Source: Candidatus Omnitrophota bacterium (GTDB taxonomy: Bacteria > Omnitrophota > Gorgyraeia > Duberdicusellales > 4484-171). Taken from it: a DNA stretch of 57,378 nt. The DNA lies in NCBI GenBank assembly GCA_028692655.1, contig JAQUWY010000009.1, positions 1 through 57,378 of the forward strand. Direction: 5' to 3'. The notes beneath the pieces are model-generated. The model worked only from the letters and a program-made list of their open reading frames with translations, ran no database searches and was not told where the DNA came from. This document shows positions 49,366 to 56,665 of this stretch, in pieces (positions within the stretch are counted from its first letter, which is position 1; every line of letters begins with the position of its first letter). The translations under genes and the position numbers were made by a program.

Positions 49366-51027
49366 ATGAAATATGCCTGGCAAAGAAAATTTTACATTTC
49401 AAGATTAGCCATCCTATTGTTGTTTGCCGGTTTTTTTACCGCTTGCAGTAGCCCACAAGAGTCTGAAAAAGTTTTGTTAGATGAAAATTTCCAGCCTGCC
49501 TACGGAGGAATGCTAGTTGACGGCACAACGGCAGAGCCAAGCAATTTAATTCCCATGCTTGCCTCTGATAGTGCTTCTCACGGGGTTTCCGGCCTTATCT
49601 TTAACGGTTTAGTTAAATATGACACAGATTTAACTTTAATGGGAGATTTGGCTGAAAGCTGGCAGATAAGTGATGATAATTTAACTATAACATTTCATCT
49701 TAAAAAAGGCGTAAAGTGGCAGGATGGGGTTGAGTTTACTGCCGAGGATATTATGTTCGGTTATCAAACTATTATAAATGAGAAGACTCCTTCCGCCTAT
49801 AAAGAGGATTACCTCCAGGTGAAAAAAGCCGAAGTCCTGGATAAATATACTTTCAGAGTTACTTATGTAAAACCTTTTGCTCCGGCTCTAAGCAGCTGGG
49901 GAAGCCTTGTAGTTTTGCCTAAGCATATTTTAGAAGGAAAAGATATAACCAAAACTTCTTTTTCCCGCAGGCCTACAGGGACCGGGCCGTTTAAACTCAA
50001 AGAATGGGTCACCGGACAAAAAATAACCCTTGAGGCAAACCCGGATTATTTTGAGGGGCGCCCCTACCTTGATAAATATATATACCGGATAATCCCTGAC
50101 TCAGCAACGATGTTTATGGAACTTAAAGCCGGTAGTATTGACTTGATGGGCCTGGCGCCGGTTCAATATAAGCGGCAGACCAATAGCAGGTATTTTAATA
50201 ATAATTTTCGTAAATTCAGGTATCCTGCCTTTGCTTATACTTATATGGGGTTTAATTTACGCCATCCCTGGTTTAAGGATAAAAGAATAAGGCAAGCAAT
50301 AGCCTATGCTATTGACAAAGAAGAGGTTATAAAAGGTGTGCTTTTCGGTTTAGGGGTAGTATCTACCGGCCCTTATGTTCCGGGGACCTGGCCGTACAAC
50401 CCTGAGGTTAAAAAATACGAGTATAATCCCGAAAAAGCGAAGGCGTTGCTTAAAAGTGTAGGATGGCGGGATGATGATGGTGACGGGATTCTGGAAAAAC
50501 AAGGAAAGAAATTTGAGTTTACAATTCTTACCAACATGGGCAATTCTTCGCGTTTAAAAACTGCTACTTTGATACAGCATAGGCTCAAAGCTGTAGGCAT
50601 AAGTGTTAAAATAAGAGTTCTTGAGTGGTCAACTTTTATAAATGAATTTATTGATAAACGAAAGTTTGAGGCGGTAATTTTAGGCTGGAGCATTGGGCTT
50701 GACCCCGACCAGTATGATATTTGGCACTCGAAAAAAACCGGAGAGAAAGAACTTAACTTTGTAGGTTTTAAAAATAAAGAAGTAGACAAGCTCCTTGAAG
50801 CTGGCCGGAGAACTTTTAATATAGAAGAGAGGAAAAAATATTATTACCGGCTCCAGGAAATTTTAGCCGAAGAGCTTCCTTATGTTTTTTTATATGTGGG
50901 AGATTCTTTGCCGATAGTTAGTGCCAGATTTAAAGGTATAAAGCCTGAGCCTATAGGCATTTCTTATAATATTGAAAAGTGGTTTGTGCCCAAGCAATTG
51001 AGGAAGTATACGATAAGTAGAGAGTAG
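49366..51027 (+). CDS. oppA: Oligopeptide/dipeptide ABC transporter substrate-binding lipoprotein
   Basis: A family 5 solute-binding protein of 553 residues that captures peptides outside the membrane and delivers them to OppBC. The N-terminus has basic residues, a hydrophobic segment and lipobox FFTAC (Cys27), so it should be lipid-anchored. Family features include YGGMLVDGTTAEPSNLIPML, LAESWQISDD...FHLKKGVKWQDG and NPDYFEGRPYLD. I chose the ATG at 49366 over the in-frame TTG at 49333 because it gives a normal lipoprotein signal. The last codons and stop (51016-51027) lie inside the left arm of the inverted repeat around the next small gene, so the original C-terminus may have been altered. 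First gene of oppABCDF; close relatives bind dipeptides or nickel, so the substrate is not certain. Confidence 0.93.
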   Translation: MKYAWQRKFYISRLAILLLFAGFFTACSSPQESEKVLLDENFQPAYGGMLVDGTTAEPSNLIPMLASDSASHGVSGLIFNGLVKYDTDLTLMGDLAESWQISDDNLTITFHLKKGVKWQDGVEFTAEDIMFGYQTIINEKTPSAYKEDYLQVKKAEVLDKYTFRVTYVKPFAPALSSWGSLVVLPKHILEGKDITKTSFSRRPTGTGPFKLKEWVTGQKITLEANPDYFEGRPYLDKYIYRIIPDSATMFMELKAGSIDLMGLAPVQYKRQTNSRYFNNNFRKFRYPAFAYTYMGFNLRHPWFKDKRIRQAIAYAIDKEEVIKGVLFGLGVVSTGPYVPGTWPYNPEVKKYEYNPEKAKALLKSVGWRDDDGDGILEKQGKKFEFTILTNMGNSSRLKTATLIQHRLKAVGISVKIRVLEWSTFINEFIDKRKFEAVILGWSIGLDPDQYDIWHSKKTGEKELNFVGFKNKEVDKLLEAGRRTFNIEERKKYYYRLQEILAEELPYVFLYVGDSLPIVSARFKGIKPEPIGISYNIEKWFVPKQLRKYTISRE

Positions 51028-51440
51028 AGGGTAGAGAGTAGAGAGATGGAGGAAAGAAGAATAAAAAGCGTTGAAGATTTTGAAGTTTATCAAAAAGCTG
51101 TAAAATTATTTGAAAATTTCATAGAAAAGGATTTACCTGTTTTACAAAATACTTTTACTGGAAGAACATTAGCGGCTAATCAATTAAGGTGTCTTGATTC
51201 TATATGTGCTAATATGGAAGAAGGCTATGAGCGTAAGGCTGGGAAAGAGATAAAGAATTTCTTTAGAATTGCGAAAGGTTCTGCTGGAGAGGCTAGAGGG
51301 CGATATAAAAGATTAAGGAAGTTTCTACCGGAAAATGCAATAGAAAAACGCTTGTTTGTTTTAAATGAAATTAGAGCTATGCTTCACTCTTTAATTAAAA
51401 AATGGGTGTAAATTTTCTCTCTACCCTCTACTCTCTACTT
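51015..51440. repeat. Perfect 24-bp inverted repeats around the four-helix-bundle gene
   Basis: 51015-51038 is the exact reverse complement of 51417-51440, made of AAGTAGAGAGTAGAGGG-type purine repeats. The pair encloses only the small gene at 51046-51411. The left arm overlaps the oppA stop; the right arm ends 16 bp before the oppB ATG. In RNA it would form a long stem with the gene in the loop, as in 23S rRNA intervening sequences. Confidence 0.9.
51046..51411 (+). CDS. Four-helix-bundle protein (23S rRNA intervening-sequence type), divergent
   Basis: 121 residues, all helical: VEDFEVYQKAVKLFENF, then RTLAANQLRCLDSICANMEEGYERKAGKEIKNFFRIAKGS (split), then two C-terminal helices. The AxQLxR...SIxANxxEG...FFxIAxGSxxE pattern is that of the TIGR02436 / S23-like family, found in 23S rRNA intervening sequences and next to diversity-generating elements. 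Its biochemical role is not established. It sits between oppA and oppB inside a perfect inverted repeat; the purine-rich left arm may serve as its ribosome-binding region. It shares the family but little sequence with the gene at 53850. Confidence 0.8.
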   Translation: MEERRIKSVEDFEVYQKAVKLFENFIEKDLPVLQNTFTGRTLAANQLRCLDSICANMEEGYERKAGKEIKNFFRIAKGSAGEARGRYKRLRKFLPENAIEKRLFVLNEIRAMLHSLIKKWV

Positions 51441-51456
51441 GCTACTTTATATAGAT

Positions 51457-52431
51457 ATGATTAAGTATTTTTTTAAAAGACTATTGCAAATTGTTCCTAC
51501 CTTTATAGGTATAACTTTAATTTCTTTTTTTATTCTTCATCTTGCTCCGGGTAAGCCTACCGACATAATGGGAGAACTTAACCCCAGAATGACGCCTGAG
51601 GCGCGCATCCAACTTCAGAAACAGTGGGGCCTGGATAAACCAATAATCGTCCAATACGGGGTCTGGCTGAAGAACCTGGCCAGGCTTGACTTTGGAGACT
51701 CTCTTTCTACTGACAGGCGTCCGGTATGGGATAAGATAAAGGAACGCCTGCCCATAACCATTTCAATTAATATCATCTCTATGTTTATTATTTTTTTGGT
51801 AGCCATACCAATAGGCATATATTCTGCCCAGCATCAATATTCTTTGCCGGATAAACTAATTACTGTTTTTGTTTTCATAGGATTTGCCACGCCGGCTTTC
51901 TGGTTGGCTCTATTGTTGATGTTATTTTTCGGAGTTTATTTGAATTGGCTGCCTATCTCCGGCTTGCAGTCCTTGGGGTATGAGCATCTGTCTGTATTAG
52001 GAAAAATTACTGATAGGGCCAGGCATCTAATCCTACCGGTATTCATTTCAGCTTTTGGAGGCATGGCCGGGCTTTCCCGGTATATGCGCAGTAACATGCT
52101 TGAAGTAATAAGACAGGATTATATAACTACAGCCAGGGCTAAGGGCCTTTCTGAAGGAAAAGTTATATACAAGCACGCTTTGCGCAATGCTCTTTTGCCG
52201 GTAATAACCATTTTAGGATTATCTGTCCCGGCACTTGTAGGCGGAAGTGTTATTTTTGAAACTATATTTGCCATACCGGGCATGGGACAGTTGTTTTATA
52301 TGGCAGTTATGATGCGGGATTACAATTTGATTATGGGAGGATTGGTTATAGGCTCTGTTTTGACTCTTTTAGGCAATCTTTTAGCCGATATCAGTTATGC
52401 TTTGGCTGACCCGAGAATACGAACAAGATAA
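51457..52431 (+). CDS. oppB: Oligopeptide ABC transporter permease, OppB type
   Basis: 324 residues forming an inner-membrane channel with OppC. It has the typical start [32 protein letters not shown], six predicted spans and the EAA loop ([20 protein letters not shown], about 52120-52180) that contacts the ATPases. The end [16 protein letters not shown] is characteristic. I chose the ATG at 51457 rather than the TTG at 51439, which would start inside the inverted repeat. No Shine-Dalgarno is apparent. Its stop TAA begins the left flank of the next inserted gene. Confidence 0.93.
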   Translation: MIKYFFKRLLQIVPTFIGITLISFFILHLAPGKPTDIMGELNPRMTPEARIQLQKQWGLDKPIIVQYGVWLKNLARLDFGDSLSTDRRPVWDKIKERLPITISINIISMFIIFLVAIPIGIYSAQHQYSLPDKLITVFVFIGFATPAFWLALLLMLFFGVYLNWLPISGLQSLGYEHLSVLGKITDRARHLILPVFISAFGGMAGLSRYMRSNMLEVIRQDYITTARAKGLSEGKVIYKHALRNALLPVITILGLSVPALVGGSVIFETIFAIPGMGQLFYMAVMMRDYNLIMGGLVIGSVLTLLGNLLADISYALADPRIRTR

Positions 52432-52893
52432 CACGGATTATCGCTAATCACACACGAATTAACACAAATATGGAGAAAGTTTTATACAAAAAGCTATCTT
52501 ACAATATAGTAGGATGTTTTTATAAAGTTTATAATACACTTGGGCCTGGGCATAAAGAGGACATTTATCATAGAGCTTTAGAAATTGAATTTAATAATGA
52601 GGGCATCAATTTTGAATCAGAAAAGAGGATAAAGTTAGAGTATGAAGGGAAAAAGATAGGAACCTATCAGCTAGATTTCGCAATAGAAGGTAAAATCGTA
52701 ATAGAAATTAAATCTGTAGCGTTTTTACCTAAAGTATTTGAAAAACAATTGTATTATTATTTAAGAGCTTCTGGGTATAAGTTAGGGTATTTGGTTAATT
52801 TTGGTTCGGATAAGCTGAATATTATAAGGAGAGTCTTAGGGCAAATTAATTCGTGAATATTCGTGTATAATTTGTGACCATTCGTGTTTATGT
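52429..52893. repeat. Imperfect inverted repeats around the GxxExxY gene
   Basis: The left flank (52429-52469) contains CACGAATTAA (52453-52462). The right flank contains TTAATTCGTG (52846-52855), its exact complement. Further ATTCGTG / CACGAAT-like blocks recur at 52856-52889, and AACACGGAT near 52431 pairs loosely with ATTCGTGTT near 52880. The arms overlap the oppB stop, the small gene's own stop and the oppC start. Confidence 0.7.
52470..52856 (+). CDS. GxxExxY protein (PD-(D/E)xK nuclease-like)
   Basis: 128 residues. GHKEDIY at about residue 27 is the defining GxxExxY motif. LDFAIEGKIVIEIKS (about residues 71-85) carries the Asp...Glu-x-Lys arrangement of the PD-(D/E)xK nuclease fold. 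Biochemical function is unknown for this family. It lies between oppB and oppC, flanked by its own imperfect inverted repeats, and its stop codon lies within the right arm. Probably a small mobile or selfish gene that does not take part in transport. Confidence 0.85.
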   Translation: MEKVLYKKLSYNIVGCFYKVYNTLGPGHKEDIYHRALEIEFNNEGINFESEKRIKLEYEGKKIGTYQLDFAIEGKIVIEIKSVAFLPKVFEKQLYYYLRASGYKLGYLVNFGSDKLNIIRRVLGQINS

Positions 52894-53711
52894 GGAAGAG
52901 GTTTAGGAAAAATAAATTAGCTTTGTTTGGAGCGGTAACGGTATTTATTCTTTGCGGCGTAGCACTGTTTGCTCCCTGGTTTGCACCGCATGATCCGGTA
53001 TCAATTGATGTTGACCATATTTTAGAGCCGCCAAGCGCTGGCCATCCTTTGGGAACTGATGAGCTGGGTAGGGATGTATTAAGCCGGATTATTTGGGGGG
53101 CAAGAATATCTCTGGCGGTAGGATTTGTTGCGGTGGGGATTTCCGCGCTCATAGGTATTTTGCTTGGAGCAATATCAGGTTACTACGGCGGTTGGTTCGA
53201 TACTGTGATTATGAGGTTTGTTGATGTTATGCTTTGCATACCTACGTTTTTCCTTATTCTGGCGGCAATAGCCTTTTTGGAGCCGAATATCTGGATAATA
53301 ATGGCTGTGATAGGCTTAACTAGCTGGATGGGCGTAGCCCGGCTGGTAAGGGCAGAGTTTTTGAGCTTGAAGGAAAGAGAATTCATTCTGGCAGCTCGCT
53401 GTGTCGGAGCATCAAATTTTAGGATTATTTTTCGTCATATACTTCCCAATGCCCTTTCACCGGTTTTAGTTTCGGTTGTTTTAGGCGTTGCCGGAGCGAT
53501 ACTGGTTGAATCGGCATTAAGTTTTTTAGGTATAGGCATTCAGCCGCCAACCGCCAGCTGGGGTAATATCCTTGCTTCGGGAAAGGATAATATTGAAATA
53601 GCCTGGTGGCTCTCCGTATTTCCGGGGGTAGCAATACTGGTTACGGTATTAGCTTATAATTTGTTAGGGGAAGGCATAAGGGATGCGATTGACCCAAGAC
53701 TGAAGAAATAG
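52890..53711 (+). CDS. oppC: Oligopeptide ABC transporter permease, OppC type
   Basis: 273 residues. The second permease subunit. N-terminal WKRFRKNKLALFGA with a first span, then HPLGTDELGRDVLSRIIWGAR, a hallmark of OppC/DppC. Later spans enclose the EAA loop EFILAARCVGASNFRIIFRHILPNAL (53380-53460). It ends GIRDAIDPRLKK. I chose the ATG at 52890; a GTG two codons upstream is possible. The start region is part of the repeat around the preceding small gene, and the stop begins the flank of the next one. Confidence 0.93.
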   Translation: MWKRFRKNKLALFGAVTVFILCGVALFAPWFAPHDPVSIDVDHILEPPSAGHPLGTDELGRDVLSRIIWGARISLAVGFVAVGISALIGILLGAISGYYGGWFDTVIMRFVDVMLCIPTFFLILAAIAFLEPNIWIIMAVIGLTSWMGVARLVRAEFLSLKEREFILAARCVGASNFRIIFRHILPNALSPVLVSVVLGVAGAILVESALSFLGIGIQPPTASWGNILASGKDNIEIAWWLSVFPGVAILVTVLAYNLLGEGIRDAIDPRLKK

Positions 53712-53737
53712 CTATAAGCTATAAGTTTTAAGCTATA

Positions 53738-53829
53738 GACGAAGTGAGGAAAGAGACCTGTATAAAAAAGTAATAAGTTGTAAGCTATAAGTTGTAGACA
53801 AAGTAAGGAAAGAACCTGTATAAAAAAGT
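53738..53829 (+). repeat. Tandem duplication in the left flank
   Basis: GACGAAGTGAGGAAAGAGACC...AAAAAAGT (53738-53771) recurs with few changes at 53797-53829, a period of about 59 bp. The copies include the AAGCTATA units of the inverted repeat. Confidence 0.8.
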
Positions 53830-53849
53830 TATAAGCTGAGAGGAGAAAA

Positions 53850-54212
53850 GTGAAAAATTTCAGAGATTTAAAAGTTTGGAATAAAGGATATGAATTAGTC
53901 TTAGCAATATATAAACTTAGCAGACATTTTCCCAGTGATGAAAAGTTTGGCTTAACTCAGCAGATAAGGCGTGCGGCAGTCTCTGTTATAGCCAATATAG
54001 CTGAAGGGAACAAAAGGAAAAGCAGTAAAGATTTTAAACATTTTCTTAATATATCCGAAGGCTCTCTAGAGGAAGTTAAATGCTACTTGATTTTAAGCAG
54101 AGATTTGGGATATATCAAAGTTGCAGATTATAACAACAGTTTTATTATATCCGAAGAATTAGGCAAAATGTTATCCGGTTTTATCAAAAAGCTTACAGCT
54201 TACAGCTTATAG
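53850..54212 (+). CDS. Four-helix-bundle protein (23S rRNA intervening-sequence type)
   Basis: 120 residues starting at GTG 53850, with a clear Shine-Dalgarno (GAGAGGAG, about 53838-53845). FRDLKVWNKGYELVLAIYKL, LTQQIRRAAVSVIANIAEG and FLNISEGSLEEVKCYL are textbook for TIGR02436. It is small, helical and of unknown biochemical role; relatives occur inside 23S rRNA genes and beside reverse transcriptases. It is inserted between oppC and oppD, flanked by imperfect inverted repeats that also encode its last residues. There is no rRNA nearby, so it is not an rRNA insertion here. Confidence 0.92.
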   Translation: MKNFRDLKVWNKGYELVLAIYKLSRHFPSDEKFGLTQQIRRAAVSVIANIAEGNKRKSSKDFKHFLNISEGSLEEVKCYLILSRDLGYIKVADYNNSFIISEELGKMLSGFIKKLTAYSL

Positions 54213-54232
54213 CTTATAACTTAAAGCTAATT

Positions 54233-55186
54233 ATGGATTTATTAAAAGTTAGTAATTTAAGCACTTCATTTTTCACTGATGCAGGAGAGGTAAAAGCCGT
54301 CAGGGGAATAAGCTTTTTTTTGAATGAAGGAAAATCTTTAGGGCTTGTCGGTGAAAGCGGCTGTGGGAAAAGCGTTACCGCTCTTTCTCTAATCAATCTT
54401 GTTCCCTATCCCGGCAGAATAATCGCCGGAAATATTTTTTACCGCGGCAAAGATTTGCTTCAACTCGAAAGCAAAAATATGCTGGATGTGCGAGGAAAAG
54501 AAATAGCCATGATTTTTCAAGAGCCTTTGACTGCCTTTAATCCGGTTTTTTCTATAGGTAGTCAGGTTCAAGAAGCGATTCTCACGCATCAAAAAGTAAG
54601 CAAAAAAGAGGCTCTTAATAAAGCTTCTAAGCTGCTGGAAGATGTTGGAATAAGCCAAGAAGGAGTAATTGAAAACTATCCGCATCAATTAAGCGGCGGC
54701 ATGAGGCAGCGGGCAATGATTGCCATGGCTTTAAGCTGTGACCCATCTCTTTTGATAGCTGATGAGCCAACAACTGCCCTGGACGTTACTATTCAGGCGC
54801 AAGTTTTAGAGCTAATATCTGAAATACAGAAAAAAAGAAATATGTCCATGATCCTGATAACTCATGATTTGGGTATAGTGGCCGATAGAGTTGAATATTT
54901 AGCTATTATGTATTGCGGCAAAATCGTAGAATACTCTTTGGCCAAAGAGTTAATAAGTAAGCCTTTGCACCCTTACACCTCAGGGCTTATTGATTCAATT
55001 CCCGATATTAGCCGGAGAGAAAAACCTTTAAGGACAATAAAGGGGGCGGTTCCCAGCCTTTTGAATTTGCCTAAGGGGTGTTCTTTTTGCGATAGGTGCT
55101 TTATGGTAGATTCTTTATGCAGATTGCAGGAACCGCAATTACGGGATATTGGCGCCGGGCATATGGTCGCTTGTCACAGAGTATAG
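54233..55186 (+). CDS. oppD: Oligopeptide ABC transporter ATP-binding protein, OppD type
   Basis: 317 residues. ATPase that powers peptide import. Walker [10 protein letters not shown]-loop [11 protein letters not shown], signature LSGGMRQR, Walker [13 protein letters not shown] and switch His in ITHDLG are all intact. The C-terminal oligo_HPY region has [15 protein letters not shown], the Cys-containing extension of OppD/OppF-type subunits that can hold an Fe-S cluster in some relatives. The ATG at 54233 follows the repeat of the preceding gene, and no Shine-Dalgarno is visible. It is followed by oppF after 7 bp. Confidence 0.95.
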   Translation: MDLLKVSNLSTSFFTDAGEVKAVRGISFFLNEGKSLGLVGESGCGKSVTALSLINLVPYPGRIIAGNIFYRGKDLLQLESKNMLDVRGKEIAMIFQEPLTAFNPVFSIGSQVQEAILTHQKVSKKEALNKASKLLEDVGISQEGVIENYPHQLSGGMRQRAMIAMALSCDPSLLIADEPTTALDVTIQAQVLELISEIQKKRNMSMILITHDLGIVADRVEYLAIMYCGKIVEYSLAKELISKPLHPYTSGLIDSIPDISRREKPLRTIKGAVPSLLNLPKGCSFCDRCFMVDSLCRLQEPQLRDIGAGHMVACHRV

Positions 55187-55193
55187 ATTAAAT

Positions 55194-56159
55194 ATGGATG
55201 ATTTAGTTAGAATAGAGAATGTAGTTAAGAACTTTTCCGGCAGCTCAGGGTTCTTTGGGAAAAAAGTAGGGTTCGTCAAAGCCGTGCGGGGAGTGAGCTT
55301 TTCTGTAAAGAAAGGAGAAATCTTAGGCCTGGTAGGTGAAAGCGGCTGCGGCAAATCCACTCTTGCCCGGATGGTTGTAAGGTTGATTGAGCCGACAATG
55401 GGGAAGCTTTTTTTTGAAGGCAAAGATGTGTTCAGCCTTTCGGGGGATGAACTCAAATACTTTCGTAGAAATGTTCAAATGGTTTTTCAGGATCCCTATG
55501 CTTCCTTGAACCCCCGTCTTAGCATAGGGCAAATGATTACTGAACCTTTAATAATCCAGGGAATCGCCAAAGGTGCAGCCAGGATCAAACAAGCAAAAAA
55601 CATTTTAAAAAAGGTTGGCTTAGGAGAAGATTCTTTTTCTCGTTATCCACACGAATTTAGCGGCGGACAGCGCCAGCGTATCGGCATTGCCAGGGCTTTG
55701 GTGCTTAAACCAAAGCTCATTATCGCCGATGAACCGGTGTCAGCTTTGGATGTTTCCATCCAGGCCCAGATATTGAATTTGCTAATCAGTCTGAGAAAAG
55801 AATTTGATCTTACCTATATGTTTATTGCCCATGATTTAAGAGTCATAGAGTATATCAGCGACAGGGTGGTTGTTATGTATCTGGGAAAAATTATGGAAAT
55901 ATCCGGTTCTAAATCCCTGTATAAAAAGCCGTTTCATCCTTATACCGAAGCTTTATTATCGGCAATTCCCGATATAAATTATGAAAACAAAAAACAACAG
56001 ATTATTTTAAAGGGCGATATTCCCAGCCCCATAGATCCGCCTTGTGGCTGCTGTTTTCATACCCGCTGTATTTATGCCAAAGAGAAATGCAGGAAAGAAG
56101 AGCCGCAATTAGTTGAAAAGGAAGGCCGTTTTTTTGCCTGCCACTTTCCCTTAACCTAA
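55194..56159 (+). CDS. oppF: Oligopeptide ABC transporter ATP-binding protein, OppF type
   Basis: 321 residues. Partner ATPase of OppD. Walker [11 protein letters not shown]-loop [12 protein letters not shown], signature [15 protein letters not shown], Walker [13 protein letters not shown] and HD switch FIAHDLR are all intact. C-terminal oligo_HPY region with [16 protein letters not shown] chose the ATG at 55194 because the protein then starts [12 protein letters not shown] like its family. An upstream start at 55149 would overlap the oppD C-terminus. Last gene of the operon. Confidence 0.95.
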   Translation: MDDLVRIENVVKNFSGSSGFFGKKVGFVKAVRGVSFSVKKGEILGLVGESGCGKSTLARMVVRLIEPTMGKLFFEGKDVFSLSGDELKYFRRNVQMVFQDPYASLNPRLSIGQMITEPLIIQGIAKGAARIKQAKNILKKVGLGEDSFSRYPHEFSGGQRQRIGIARALVLKPKLIIADEPVSALDVSIQAQILNLLISLRKEFDLTYMFIAHDLRVIEYISDRVVVMYLGKIMEISGSKSLYKKPFHPYTEALLSAIPDINYENKKQQIILKGDIPSPIDPPCGCCFHTRCIYAKEKCRKEEPQLVEKEGRFFACHFPLT

Positions 56160-56160
56160 A

Positions 56161-56213
56161 CCAAAAATAACGAACCCCTGCCTACCGTCAGGCAGGCGCA
56201 TCGTCATTTTTGG
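56161..56213 (+). terminator. Candidate intrinsic terminator / palindromic element after oppF
   Basis: The outer arms CCAAAAATAACGA (56161-56173) and TCGTCATTTTTGG (56201-56213) pair with one mismatch. Inside, CCTGCCT (56177-56183) pairs with AGGCAGG (56190-56196). The 3' arm ends in a T-run, so it could terminate transcription, possibly in both directions. The inner hairpin is a dispersed element (compare 40261-40281). Confidence 0.6.
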
Positions 56214-56225
56214 GGGAAGATAGAT

Positions 56226-56254
56226 TTGACATATTAAGGTATATTATATATAAT
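56226..56254 (+). promoter_or_regulatory. Consensus sigma-70 promoter
   Basis: TTGACA at 56226-56231 and TATAAT at 56249-56254 are separated by 17 bp, a perfect match to the consensus. Start of transcription is expected near 56261. It would drive the GIY-YIG gene and lysS. Confidence 0.8.
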
Positions 56255-56265
56255 CGAATGAAACT

Positions 56266-56293
56266 AGGGCTTAGCCTTGTTAGGTTAAGCCCT
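56266..56293 (+). other. Leader hairpin downstream of the promoter
   Basis: AGGGCTTA (56266-56273) pairs with TAAGCCCT (56286-56293), extended by three further pairs around a short loop. No T-run follows, so it is not a terminator. It may be an RNA-stabilising leader or part of the inserted element. Confidence 0.5.
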
Positions 56294-56300
56294 AAAGTTA

Positions 56301-56615
56301 AATTCGACCCCGCCCTTTTGGGGCAATAGGTATGTATTACGTATATGTTTTACAGAGTGTAAATAATGAGTATATATACGTTGGCAGCACTAGAGATTTA
56401 AAGAGGAGAATTCAAGAACATAATCATGGCAAGAGCCATTCTACTAAGAAGTACGTACCATTAAAGTTGATATATTATGAAGCGTATATAGATAAAAAAG
56501 ATGCTTCAAGCCGAGAACAAAAACTGAAGCATCACGGTAGTGCCATAGGCCATCTTAAAAAAAGATTAGTAAATAGTTTGGCAAAATAACTTCGCGAGAA
56601 GGGCGGGGTTTAATT
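56301..56615. repeat. Imperfect inverted repeats around the GIY-YIG gene
   Basis: ACCCCGCCCTT (56307-56317) is the exact complement of AAGGGCGGGGT (56599-56609), with AATT-containing extensions on both outer sides. The pair encloses only the gene at 56332-56589. Confidence 0.75.
56332..56589 (+). CDS. GIY-YIG endonuclease-like small protein
   Basis: 85 residues. YYVYVLQSVNNEYIYVGSTRDLKRRIQEH carries the GIY-YIG core as YVYVL...YVGST with the catalytic Arg helix (LKRRIQEHN). The following STKKYVPLKLIYYEAYIDKKDAS is typical of the short single-domain GIY-YIG (YhbQ/UPF0213-like) group. Likely cuts DNA; the target is unknown. It sits between a consensus promoter and lysS, bracketed by short inverted repeats like the small genes in the opp operon. 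Confidence 0.9.
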   Translation: MYYVYVLQSVNNEYIYVGSTRDLKRRIQEHNHGKSHSTKKYVPLKLIYYEAYIDKKDASSREQKLKHHGSAIGHLKKRLVNSLAK

Positions 56616-56665
56616 CGCACTTATCGCTTATGTTTTTTGTTCCATAAGTGATGTGCTCATTAAAT
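56590..56665 (+). other. Spacer between GIY-YIG gene and lysS
   Basis: Holds the right inverted-repeat arm (56599-56615) and a weak hairpin, CACTTAT (56618-56624) with ATAAGTG (56644-56650), around a T-rich loop. No Shine-Dalgarno precedes the lysS start. Confidence 0.5.

Larger units (their letters stand above)
53709..54231. repeat. Imperfect inverted repeats around the second four-helix-bundle gene
   Basis: The left flank is made of TATAAGCTATAAG-type units starting at the oppC stop. The right flank (about 54190-54231) contains the complementary CTTATAGCTTATA run. The right arm encodes the C-terminal residues (LTAYSL) and the stop of the inserted gene. The pairing is long but imperfect. 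Confidence 0.75.

Noticed and set aside
51015-51440. Inverted repeats around the first four-helix-bundle gene as transcription terminators
   Set aside because: The arms are 378 bp apart with a gene between, have no T-run, and lie inside an operon.
53850-54212. Four-helix-bundle gene as accessory protein of a diversity-generating retroelement
   Set aside because: No reverse transcriptase and no template/variable repeat pair with adenine-specific differences is seen in the window.
56161-56213. tRNA gene in the spacer after oppF
   Set aside because: The hairpins do not form a cloverleaf and no T-loop GTTCGAATC-type sequence is present.
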